Positions 1 through 7,699 of a stretch of 64,000 bases of DNA are shown in pieces. Below the pieces are notes generated by a model. That model was not told the origin of the DNA. It made no database searches and saw nothing but the letters and a program-made list of their open reading frames with translations. How positions within the stretch are numbered: position 1 is the first letter of the stretch; each line of letters opens with the position of its first letter. The translations under genes were made by a program, and so were the position numbers. Origin of the DNA: Picosynechococcus sp. PCC 7002 (GTDB lineage Bacteria > Cyanobacteriota > Cyanobacteriia > Cyanobacteriales > MRBY01); assembly GCF_963860125.1 (NCBI RefSeq), contig NZ_CAWLFA010000007.1, forward strand, positions 1-64,000. Direction: 5' to 3'.

Positions 1-588
1 ATGAAAAAAATTGCGATTGTTAGTCGAAAAGGGGGCGTCGGCAAGTCCACATTAACGATGAATTTGGCTGTGGTGGCTGGGCCATCAACGATCATTGATA
101 CCGACCCCCAGGCGAGTTGTGCCGATTGGGGCGATCGCCGCGCCGATGATCCGCCGTTAGTTCATACCGTCCCCGCAGGTCGCGTCCAAGTTTCCCTCAA
201 GCGTTGTCAGACCGATTGGCTGTTTGTGGATACCCAACCCAGTGCCGAAGCAAGTTTAATTGAAATTGCCCAAATTGCCGATCTCTGTGTGGTGGTGTTA
301 CGACCTGGCCAACTCGAACTCGATGCCCTAGGAGCGACCCTCGCGGCAATCCGGGCGGCCCAAGCCCAAGCCGTTTTTTGCATTAACCAAGCCCATCCCC
401 AGGCCAATTTGACGGAATTGATCGAGGGACTCGCCGTCTACTACCCTGTCGGGCCATTGATTCGCAGTCGTGCCGATTTTCCTGCTTCTGTTGCCGAGGG
501 GCGTGCTGTTACAGAATGGAATCCGGATGGCAAAGCAGCAACGGAAATTAAAAATTATTGGTTGTGGCTCCAGGAGTATTTAAACTAA
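1..588 (+). CDS. parA: ParA-family partition ATPase
   Basis: A 195-residue P-loop ATPase of the small ParA/MinD type, expected to drive plasmid segregation together with the ParB encoded next. The deviant Walker A motif KGGVGKST is at residues 10-17 and the Walker A' motif DTDPQ near residue 38; the hydrophobic LFVDTQPS stretch near residue 74 is the Walker B region. There is no N-terminal DNA-binding extension, so it resembles type Ib ParA proteins in size although its partner is ParB-like. The first base of the window is the A of the ATG, so the promoter and any upstream centromere are not visible. The stop codon shares one base with the parB start (TAATG), so the two are translationally coupled. 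Confidence 0.9.
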   Translation: MKKIAIVSRKGGVGKSTLTMNLAVVAGPSTIIDTDPQASCADWGDRRADDPPLVHTVPAGRVQVSLKRCQTDWLFVDTQPSAEASLIEIAQIADLCVVVLRPGQLELDALGATLAAIRAAQAQAVFCINQAHPQANLTELIEGLAVYYPVGPLIRSRADFPASVAEGRAVTEWNPDGKAATEIKNYWLWLQEYLN

Positions 589-1343
589 TGGCCCGTAAAA
601 AAGCGACCCTGAATCTTGATCGACTCAACCAACGGGCGACGGCAGAATTCACCGCCGAAAAAGCCTATGAAAATGAAGTTAACCAAAATCTAAAGCTCCT
701 GTTGTTTGAGGATATTTTGGATCGTCCGGGGGGAGATGCCCGTCCCCTCAATGATAAACACGTCCAAGAATTGGTCGATTCGATTCTGGTGCTGGGTTTA
801 ATTACTCCTTTGACGGTGGATCGCCATGGTCATCTGCTAGCTGGGGGACATCGCCGGGAGGCCCTCTATCAGATTAAGCTGGCCCACCCCGATCAATATG
901 CGAGTGTATTTCCCGAAGGAATCCCGGTGCGGGTGGTGGATATTGACGCGGCGGCGGATGCTGTGGATGCTCTGCAAATTGAAATCGAAGAAAATACCCA
1001 ACGGAAAAATTTTACGGTGACAGAAATTCGGGCGGCGGCAAAAAAGCTAGAAACTGCTGGCTATAAACGCTTACGGGGCCGACCCAAGACGGGAGAAAAA
1101 TCCTTGAAACGGGAACTGGCTAAGGTTTTTCGGCTTTCTGAGGATCGGATTCAGCGCATTTTAAATGATTCTGCCCCAAAAGGTAGGCGTACACCTACCT
1201 TTTCGCCGGAGTCGGCGATCGCCACCGTCGAGAAATGGTCAAAACAACTGGCAGACAGTGAGGATCCGACCTTGGGGCCAGTCCAAGGGCAATTGGAAAA
1301 ACTCCTCGGAGAACTGCGCAAACTACCACCGTCGAATCCTTAA
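588..1343 (+). CDS. parB: ParB-like partition protein
   Basis: A 251-residue protein with a ParB/sulfiredoxin-like N-terminal domain at about residues 30-130, shown by VQELVDSILVLGLITPLTV followed by HLLAGGHRREAL, which corresponds to the nucleotide-binding GERR-type motif. A central helix-turn-helix region follows (around KTGEKSLKRELAKVFRLS). The start is the ATG overlapping the parA stop; an in-frame GTG 30 bases upstream lies inside parA and is less likely. The family loads on a parS site, slides along DNA and is moved by ParA. A 26-bp near-palindrome lies inside its 3' half and a perfect version lies just after its stop, both candidate binding sites. Confidence 0.85.
   Translation: MARKKATLNLDRLNQRATAEFTAEKAYENEVNQNLKLLLFEDILDRPGGDARPLNDKHVQELVDSILVLGLITPLTVDRHGHLLAGGHRREALYQIKLAHPDQYASVFPEGIPVRVVDIDAAADAVDALQIEIEENTQRKNFTVTEIRAAAKKLETAGYKRLRGRPKTGEKSLKRELAKVFRLSEDRIQRILNDSAPKGRRTPTFSPESAIATVEKWSKQLADSEDPTLGPVQGQLEKLLGELRKLPPSNP
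1178..1203. repeat. 26-bp imperfect palindrome inside parB
   Basis: Two 13-base arms (AAAAGGTAGGCGT and ACACCTACCTTTT) that match as inverted repeats except at one symmetric position. It is within the parB coding sequence. The same sequence, made perfectly symmetric, recurs at 1358-1383. Two near-identical 26-bp palindromes next to a ParAB pair suggest a parS-like centromere; binding is inferred, not shown. Confidence 0.6.
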
Positions 1344-1357
1344 AAAAGGTATGTTTT

Positions 1358-1383
1358 AAAAGGTAGGTGCGCACCTACCTTTT
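1358..1383. promoter_or_regulatory. 26-bp perfect palindrome, candidate parS or operator
   Basis: The arm AAAAGGTAGGTGC is followed directly by its exact reverse complement, giving a perfect 26-bp palindrome 15 bases after the parB stop. As RNA it could fold into a 12-13-bp hairpin ending in TTTTTT, so a rho-independent terminator is an alternative. The near copy within parB, where a terminator would make no sense, favours a protein-binding site. Confidence 0.6.
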
Positions 1384-1440
1384 TTCCTAACTTTCCGAAG
1401 ACCCAATGAAATTAACCCAAGACATGGAGTAAAAAACCCA

Positions 1441-2016
1441 ATGTATTATCAACCGCTAGAAATTTGTTTTCGTTTACCCCAATGGCTGCAGGAATATAGC
1501 GCTCAATATCAACCGACTCCAGGCGATCGCCAAAAAATGCGCTTTGTGGTGGAGGCTGCCCGGGAAAATATTATTCAAAAAACAGGTGGGCCTTTTGGGG
1601 CCGGGATTTTTAACATCGAAACCGGGGAGCTGATCGCCCTGGGAGTGAACCTGGTGACCAGCGAAAATTTGTTCTTTCTCCACGCAGAGATGGTGGCGAT
1701 CGCGATCGCCCAACACAAATTTAACCAAGACAATCTCAGCACTGCCAATTTGCCTGCCTTGGAACTGATCGCTAGTACTGAACCCTGTGGAATGTGTTTG
1801 GGGGGAATCCATTGGTCAAACTTAAAGCGGGTGGTCAGTGGGGCTAGGGGCGCTGATGCGGAGGCCATTGGTTTCGACGAAGGGCCAAAACCCTCAAATT
1901 GGCAAATAGCCCTCGAACAGCGCGGCATCATCGTGAAAACAGAAGTGGAGCTGGCTTTTGCCCAAGAGGTCTTACAATTTTATCAAGCGCAACAGGGGCC
2001 AATTTATAATACCTAG
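1441..2016 (+). CDS. Nucleoside/guanine deaminase family protein
   Basis: A 191-residue zinc-dependent deaminase of the cytidine/deoxycytidylate deaminase-like fold. The zinc ligands and catalytic glutamate are visible as HAE near residue 81 and PCGMC near residue 115. Family members deaminate guanine, adenosine in tRNA or other bases; the order HAE...PCxxC with a short N-terminal extension fits the guanine deaminase/TadA-like branch, but the substrate cannot be read from sequence. A GGAG ribosome-binding site precedes the ATG. Its 3' end overlaps the 3' end of the convergent phosphoesterase gene by 4 bases. Confidence 0.75.
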   Translation: MYYQPLEICFRLPQWLQEYSAQYQPTPGDRQKMRFVVEAARENIIQKTGGPFGAGIFNIETGELIALGVNLVTSENLFFLHAEMVAIAIAQHKFNQDNLSTANLPALELIASTEPCGMCLGGIHWSNLKRVVSGARGADAEAIGFDEGPKPSNWQIALEQRGIIVKTEVELAFAQEVLQFYQAQQGPIYNT

Positions 2017-2540
2017 GCCAGGGTATGAAACGGAAAATTTGCCCGGACTTGCCAATGGCGGCCATTGTGTTGCAGCAAACTCAAACCCCCAGCGGTAAAA
2101 CAATGGTGTAGAGGACGCTCCCGAAAAAAGGCCCAGGCCCGGTCAAAATTAGCGCGGCTTAAATCTTTAAAAGCGATGGTTACATGGGGACAAAAAGGGC
2201 GATCGCCATCGCGTTGCGCCTGAATATTTAACCATGTCCTCAAGGCCGTTGTTAACTGAGCTTGGCATTCCCGGAGTGGGGGAGTCAGTTGGACATCGAT
2301 ATAGATCACGCGCGGCGCAAAGCAATTAAAACCCGTCAACTGTACCGGGAAACTCATTTGGTTCTGGGCAAAGATTTGGAGAACGTTTTCGAGGTGATCA
2401 ATGTCTTCGACTGGAAATTTAAAGGGCGGTTGCAGGGTGATGTGGGGCGGCGAATTGAGAGCCTTTTTAGTTTGGAATCGCTCAACACAATAGTATTGCC
2501 AGCCAGAGGCGATCGCTCCGAGATCCGGCGGTAACGACAA
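2013..2540 (-). CDS. 2H phosphoesterase (2'-5' RNA ligase-like)
   Basis: A 175-residue protein with the two H-x-T-x motifs that define the 2H phosphoesterase superfamily: PHITLQ near residue 33 and PHVTIAF near residue 122. These histidines form the active site that opens or forms cyclic or 2'-5' phosphodiester bonds in RNA or small nucleotides. Length is typical of the stand-alone bacterial LigT/ThpR-like family. It runs convergent to the deaminase. Substrate unknown. Confidence 0.75.
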   Translation of the reverse strand: MSLPPDLGAIASGWQYYCVERFQTKKALNSPPHITLQPPFKFPVEDIDHLENVLQIFAQNQMSFPVQLTGFNCFAPRVIYIDVQLTPPLRECQAQLTTALRTWLNIQAQRDGDRPFCPHVTIAFKDLSRANFDRAWAFFRERPLHHCFTAGGLSLLQHNGRHWQVRANFPFHTLA

Positions 2541-2710
2541 CGCTACAAAAAATAACTGTCGATTGGCAGTGCCGATAATCTTACCTAGGATTAACCATCA
2601 AAAAAAACAAATCCCAAAACCTGCGTCAAGAGTACTAGACCTTTACAGAAATCTTGAACCCTACTGATTAGCCAAGCGGAATAGCAAAATACACAATCAA
2701 GTTTCTTGCA

Positions 2711-3700
2711 CTACTCTTGTTCGAGTAAATAATAAAACAAATCATCCACCACAGCATTCGCGGCGATCAAACTAGGGACATTCCAATAGGCATCAATCTC
2801 ATAAACCTTATTGTTCTGCACAGCCTGGAGTTGTAACCATAAAGGATCTTGCTTAAACGTTTCTAAAGCCGCTTGGGCCGAACGACTAATTTCTGGCGTT
2901 GCGCCAAACGTCCAAACAAACAATACATCCCCATCGGCCCGTTGCAACTCTTCTTTACTGATCACCTCTTGAAAGGGATGTTCACCAAAAACACCTCGAT
3001 CTTGATAGTCAGGACGTGCTAAACCTGCATCTTGTAAAATTGTGCCCGCAAAGGAATTTTTGAGATAAACACTAATCCGATCAGGATAAATACGAACCAA
3101 CGAGACTTCCAGATTCGTCAGTCGTTCTCCCATTTTCTCCCGGAAAAGATCAAGGCGCCGTTGATATTCTGCCAAGAGAGCTTGGGCGCGATCTTGTTTC
3201 CCCAAAGCCTCAGCATTCAATAACAAAATATCTTGCCATTCGCCATTGGTTTCTGCTCCCTCCAAAACCGTAGGGGCAATTTGGGACAATTGTTCATAAA
3301 TTGCCCCATCACTGTATGCGGCTCCTAAAATTAAATCTGGCTGCAACGACAATATTTTTTCAAGATTTGCAGATCCCTCCATACCCACAATTTCAGCCCC
3401 CTGTACCCTTTGTCGTAAAAGCTCAGGGGTATTACTAATCGTCCCAACAGGTTGCATCTCCAAAACAAGAACACTGTCTAGAGCCGCATTGCTCAAAGTA
3501 ATAATTCTTTCAGGTGCCAGGGGGACGCAGGTTTCTCCCAGAGCATGTTCAATAGGACGACATTCCTGGGTCTCTCCAACCCTAGTGACCCCGTCAGAAT
3601 AACAGCCTATAACTAAGCTACAACTCAAAAATAAGAGTAAAGAAAAGCGCCAGTAATAGGACTTTGATTGGTGCTTGAAGGCTCTATACAGAAATTCCAT
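2711..3700 (-). CDS. Iron-siderophore ABC transporter binding lipoprotein
   Basis: A 329-residue periplasmic binding protein of the FecB/FhuD (class III) type that would carry a ferric siderophore to an inner-membrane ABC transporter. A lipoprotein signal is present (hydrophobic segment, then lipobox LVIGC near residue 33). The LAPERIITLSNAALDSVL segment opens the first lobe, and QPDLILGAAYSD marks the hinge-proximal part. Its start lies 5 bases beyond the stop of the TonB receptor gene, so they form an operon. No permease or ATPase for it is in the window, so it must work with transporter subunits encoded elsewhere. Confidence 0.85.
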   Translation of the reverse strand: MEFLYRAFKHQSKSYYWRFSLLLFLSCSLVIGCYSDGVTRVGETQECRPIEHALGETCVPLAPERIITLSNAALDSVLVLEMQPVGTISNTPELLRQRVQGAEIVGMEGSANLEKILSLQPDLILGAAYSDGAIYEQLSQIAPTVLEGAETNGEWQDILLLNAEALGKQDRAQALLAEYQRRLDLFREKMGERLTNLEVSLVRIYPDRISVYLKNSFAGTILQDAGLARPDYQDRGVFGEHPFQEVISKEELQRADGDVLFVWTFGATPEISRSAQAALETFKQDPLWLQLQAVQNNKVYEIDAYWNVPSLIAANAVVDDLFYYLLEQE

Positions 3701-3705
3701 AGTTT

Positions 3706-6204
3706 CTAAAACGTTAAAGAGTAACGAAGACTGAGGGTCCGACCACTGCCAGCGCTGTTAAAGGTGTCAGAAAAACCAGCACTACGTTGGGCATAGGCCG
3801 GAAAATACAAAGTATCAAACAGATTTTTAACACCAATCTGGAGAGTACCTTGACCGAGCTTGACACTACTGAGCCAATCCACCAGAAAATAACTATCAAT
3901 CTCTCGAGGATCAATATCTTCTTGGAAAGCACGGTCTCGACTGCCGACATATAGCGCTTGTAGACGATTCGTCCAACCCGGCAGTGTTTCATTTTCTACA
4001 TAAGCCGTCAGCTTTAAGGGTTGGATTCTTGCGCTACTCAAGGGAAGATAAGTGCCATTGTCTTCGAGATCTGCTTCGCCTTCTGACCAACTGATCGTTC
4101 CCCCTAGGTTCCAAGTGTCATTGAGCTGAGCATCGACCGTTGCTTCAATGCCATAAACACGTTCAGGAGCCCGTAAGATATCAAAAAATCCAGTGCTCGG
4201 ATTAAATTCAAAGGTAGAGCCTAGATCTGATTGATTATAAAAACCAGCAATAGAGGCTTGAATATTACGCCAATTACCCCGAATACCAAGTTCAAACTCG
4301 TCAACTTTTTGCGGTTGGTTAACTGTCACATCTGATGCCACAGAAAATCCAGGGTCTGGAAAGCCTAAAACCAAGCCAAAATCAGGTACAGAAAAACCCT
4401 GGGCAAAATTCGCAAACAAATTGATATGATCACTGGCATCATAAACAAGACCTGCGTTGAAAAGTACAGTGTCAAAGTCCTTACGCCCTCCTTCGATAAA
4501 GTCTCCGAAGAACGTTGTGTAATCTCCAACCGCAAGATCGATCTTTTCGTAGCGGATGCCTCCCACCAGTTGTAAACGTTCTGTTGCCTCCCATTGCACC
4601 TGGGTAAATAAGCCAAGGCTATTGAGATCAAAGGGAGGCACTAAAGCGCGTTGTTCAGTGAGTACATTAACTTGGCCATTGCTAGCATCAAATGCATTGG
4701 GGTCAAAAAGATTAAATGTATTTGAGGTGGTTTCTTGATCGTAGTCTGCCCCCCAGAGTAGGCTCAATTTGGGTGTCAGCGGAGTTTGTACGCCAAGACG
4801 TCCGCCCCAATTTTCAGAATTGAGCTCCCCTTGAAAAATGCCAAAAGGACGAGGGCGACGGTCACGGGGATCAGTGCGGCTCAGGTTGTCTCGATAATAG
4901 ACTTGGGCAGAAACGTTGCTACCCCATAGATCTGCGTGATTGTAGCTCACATTAAAAACTGTGTTGCGATCCGTTTGGGGGCCTCCTCCTGCGGGGAATT
5001 GGAGTTCTCCGACTTCTAGGGCTTGGGCTTTTTGGACACCGGGTATCGCATCTACGATGGGATCAGAAATGACATCTGTGGTTCGTTTACTGTTGTAGTG
5101 ATTAGCCGAAAACTGGAGCCGTTGTTGTTCTCCGAGGGCAATCCCCACTTTGCCTAAGATATTGAATGTCTCACTCTCATCGTTCCCTTGGATGACGGGG
5201 ATGCGATCGCCTTCCGCATCAAAAATGGCTCCACTACTGGTGCGGGATAAATCGACTAAATAATCAACATTGTTTTCCTGGCCAGATAAGCCATAACGAA
5301 GAAAATTACCAAAGCTTTCCCCCTCAAAATTCCCTAGAGCAGCATCAACACCCAATTCAACCTGCGTGACCAGTCTCTCTTCCCCTGCCCTGCGGGTAAT
5401 AATATTGATAATGCCCCCAGTCGCCTCACCGCCATAGAGAGCAGAAGGGCCTCGTACCACTTCAATCCGCTCAATAGCATTTGGGGCAATCGTTTTTAAT
5501 TCCCGGTCAAAATCACGGTTATTCACATTGAGAGGAACGCCATCTACCAAGATTGAAGCTGTACGACCCCGCAAAGATGCAGCCGTAAACGCCCGGTCTG
5601 AGGTGGGGCCAAAACCCGGTACTAGCTGCCCTAAAATATCACCTAAATTTTGATTGAGGGCAGCTTGGGTGGCAATTTGGTCACGTGTAATAATTGTGAC
5701 AGAGCGGGAAATATCCTCTGGATCTTCTGGTGTACGAGTTGCCGTAACCACCAACTCAAGGGTTTCCGTTCCATCGTCCGTTACCCAATTAGACTCAGAG
5801 CCTTGTGCCCGGAGAAACAAACCGTCTATCGTTAAATCTGTGCTGATTTCCGGCAATGCATCCATGCCTGTGATCTGAATTTGGACGCTATTTTCTGTGG
5901 CCTGAAGGACTTCTACACTTTCGATTGTGTTGCTAAAGCTAGTGGATTGCAGAGGCTGCCCTTCTGGCAAACGCAATTGGGCATTGGTAACCTCAGTGAT
6001 CAGGGTATTGTCTGATTGAGTTGTCGATATCTCCAATAATTGAGCCGTCGTCGTCTGTAAAAATACTTCAGCCCCTGTCAATGTTTCAATAATTTCAATG
6101 CCTGTAATGGCTGATGTTTGTGCCTGGGCGGGCTGGGTGGCAATTAATACTGGCATCATACTTCCCACCGCCAGGGCAAAAGAATCGCGTGCTTGTTGCT
6201 TCAT
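3706..6204 (-). CDS. TonB-dependent siderophore receptor with AMIN domain
   Basis: An 832-residue outer-membrane receptor for ferric siderophores. Order: signal peptide ending near ATQPAQA (residues 1-28), an AMIN-like domain at about 30-120, a plug domain at about 150-260 beginning with the TonB-box-like ELVVTATRTPEDP, and a beta-barrel to the C-terminal phenylalanine (SLRYSLTF). The plug motif VRGPSALYGGEATGGIINII is clear. The AMIN module before the plug is a known cyanobacterial arrangement. It sits between the binding lipoprotein and the AraC regulator; it is the obvious importer for the siderophore made at 22-34 kb, though specificity is inferred. Confidence 0.92.
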   Translation of the reverse strand: MKQQARDSFALAVGSMMPVLIATQPAQAQTSAITGIEIIETLTGAEVFLQTTTAQLLEISTTQSDNTLITEVTNAQLRLPEGQPLQSTSFSNTIESVEVLQATENSVQIQITGMDALPEISTDLTIDGLFLRAQGSESNWVTDDGTETLELVVTATRTPEDPEDISRSVTIITRDQIATQAALNQNLGDILGQLVPGFGPTSDRAFTAASLRGRTASILVDGVPLNVNNRDFDRELKTIAPNAIERIEVVRGPSALYGGEATGGIINIITRRAGEERLVTQVELGVDAALGNFEGESFGNFLRYGLSGQENNVDYLVDLSRTSSGAIFDAEGDRIPVIQGNDESETFNILGKVGIALGEQQRLQFSANHYNSKRTTDVISDPIVDAIPGVQKAQALEVGELQFPAGGGPQTDRNTVFNVSYNHADLWGSNVSAQVYYRDNLSRTDPRDRRPRPFGIFQGELNSENWGGRLGVQTPLTPKLSLLWGADYDQETTSNTFNLFDPNAFDASNGQVNVLTEQRALVPPFDLNSLGLFTQVQWEATERLQLVGGIRYEKIDLAVGDYTTFFGDFIEGGRKDFDTVLFNAGLVYDASDHINLFANFAQGFSVPDFGLVLGFPDPGFSVASDVTVNQPQKVDEFELGIRGNWRNIQASIAGFYNQSDLGSTFEFNPSTGFFDILRAPERVYGIEATVDAQLNDTWNLGGTISWSEGEADLEDNGTYLPLSSARIQPLKLTAYVENETLPGWTNRLQALYVGSRDRAFQEDIDPREIDSYFLVDWLSSVKLGQGTLQIGVKNLFDTLYFPAYAQRSAGFSDTFNSAGSGRTLSLRYSLTF

Positions 6205-6223
6205 GTCTCACACCATCTACTTT

Positions 6224-6242
6224 ACTAAAAATAATTCTCAAA
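6224..6242. promoter_or_regulatory. Fur-box-like site upstream of TonB receptor
   Basis: The AT-rich stretch 20-38 bases upstream of the receptor ATG contains AATAATTCTCA. The same 11 bases occur in the promoter of the AraC gene (7367-7385). Aligned to the 19-bp consensus GATAATGATAATCATTATC I count about 10 matches, so Fur control is plausible but unproven; a site for the neighbouring AraC regulator is an alternative. Confidence 0.45.
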
Positions 6243-6305
6243 TACCTGGGTATAGGCTTTGGATAGTAAAGGATTTAGCAGATTCTTTTTTGCCCGAAAC
6301 GGAGT

Positions 6306-7334
6306 TTATTTTGCCCCGGAGGGATCCGTTTTATATCCATGGAGTTGTTTTTGATAGGCTCTGGGCGTCATGCCAAATTGCCGTTTAAAAGCATCACAAA
6401 ATCGACTGGGGCTGTTGTAACCGATGGATTGGGCTACCCCTGCTAGAGTCAAATGTGATTCGGCAATTAATTGTTTTGCTTGTTCCATGCGATAGGTACG
6501 CAAATATCCAAATACAGTTGTCCCAAAACAGTGACGAAAGCCTCGCTTTAGTTTGTGATCGTTTAAACCCACCTGTCGAGCCAGATCTAGTAGAGAAGGC
6601 GGATTATCAAAATTATTGATTAAAATTTCTTTGGCATGGTGAATACGATCAATATCTGCCCTGGGTAAAGGGGGGCAGTTAGCCGTAGATTTAGTTGTGA
6701 ACTGCTCCAATTGAAGGACAAATAATTCTAAGACTTTACTCTCTAAGTACATCTGGGCCATCAATCCTTGGTAAGGACAACTCAAGATCTGTTTGAGGAT
6801 GACTTGCATATTAGAAGTTGTAATGCCTGTGGTAAGAAATGGCGCTACTGTTTTTTGATCGATCCATCTTTGAAGCGGCGAAGGTAATTGGTATGTTGGC
6901 TGATTGCTAAAACTCTGAAGGAAGCAGGGCTCAATTTGCAATTTGATCGAAATAATTTGTTCCTGGCCTGGGATTTCATCAATTTCTTTGGTATCTGCCA
7001 TCAAAAACATTTGATTTGACTTAATATTCAAATGACGATGATTGCTCATACCCGGCACAATTGATTGATAATTACCTGCTAAGTAAAAGCTAGAGACAAA
7101 GTGCGGTGACGCTTCAGTTTGTCCATATTCAATGATTGAGTCATGGCAAGTGTAGTCTTGAATCAATAAATTAATACCCGAACGTAACTGAATATCACGC
7201 CAATAGCCTTTTCCTAATTGTTTCGGAAATTCAGTGAAGGTAGCTAGTGCATCGGAATATTGAACAATTGTCCCTGTTTCTAAGCTATCATTCCAAATTT
7301 GATACAGATCATTTGTGGACAGCGTAATAGTCAT
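6306..7334 (-). CDS. AraC-family regulator (PchR-like)
   Basis: A 342-residue transcription regulator with the AraC double helix-turn-helix in the last 100 residues: ILINNFDNPPSLLDLARQVG and then AKQLIAESHLTLAGVAQSIG followed by the typical YNSPSRFCDAFKRQFGMTPR. The N-terminal 220 residues resemble the sensing half of PchR/YbtA-type regulators, which bind ferric siderophore and activate receptor genes. It lies about 100 bases upstream of the TonB receptor gene on the same strand. The Fur-like site in its promoter suggests induction under iron starvation. Confidence 0.85.
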   Translation of the reverse strand: MTITLSTNDLYQIWNDSLETGTIVQYSDALATFTEFPKQLGKGYWRDIQLRSGINLLIQDYTCHDSIIEYGQTEASPHFVSSFYLAGNYQSIVPGMSNHRHLNIKSNQMFLMADTKEIDEIPGQEQIISIKLQIEPCFLQSFSNQPTYQLPSPLQRWIDQKTVAPFLTTGITTSNMQVILKQILSCPYQGLMAQMYLESKVLELFVLQLEQFTTKSTANCPPLPRADIDRIHHAKEILINNFDNPPSLLDLARQVGLNDHKLKRGFRHCFGTTVFGYLRTYRMEQAKQLIAESHLTLAGVAQSIGYNSPSRFCDAFKRQFGMTPRAYQKQLHGYKTDPSGAK

Positions 7335-7366
7335 CGTCGGTGTAGAAGCTAATTAGTAGGGGAGTA

Positions 7367-7385
7367 AATGAGAATTATTAGCATC
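7367..7385. promoter_or_regulatory. Fur-box-like site upstream of AraC regulator
   Basis: Read on the minus strand this 19-mer is GATGCTAATAATTCTCATT, matching the Fur consensus GATAATGATAATCATTATC at 12 of 19 positions by hand alignment. It ends 33 bases before the regulator's ATG, a usual place for an iron repressor. Confidence 0.5.
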
Positions 7386-7511
7386 ATACTGTAATTGACG
7401 AACTTAATGTTCATTGTTATGGTATTTTTCATTGAAACAAACGCTTTAATGTGGGGAAATCTTAGCGTCCATGGGTCATTTTGAAACTATTGCCATTATG
7501 GAAAATTGATC

Positions 7512-7532
7512 CCAACAAAATAATTTTGTTGG
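7512..7532. repeat. 21-bp AT-rich palindrome in 365-bp intergenic gap
   Basis: Arms CCAACAAAAT and ATTTTGTTGG are exact inverted repeats around one central base. The gap 7335-7699 lies upstream of the AraC gene and downstream of the NACHT gene (both minus strand). No T-run follows on the minus strand, so it is not a clear terminator; it could be an operator. I see no gene in the rest of this gap. Confidence 0.4.
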
Positions 7533-7699
7533 TTTTAAGTTGTTTGCAAATAGGTTCTCAACGGAAAATTTTATAATTTTACGGACGGTAGATATTTTTT
7601 GCAAAAAGATGTTTGCCCATAAAGTGATTGATCGATTAGAAAATTATCTACTGTGTTTCAAAATCACCCCTTGAGGTGAAGGCGATCGCCGGGATAAAT

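Noticed and set aside
7512..7532. Terminator for the NACHT gene
   Set aside because: The palindrome is 5' of the AraC gene but 180 bases beyond the NACHT stop, is AT-rich and lacks a T-run in the needed direction.
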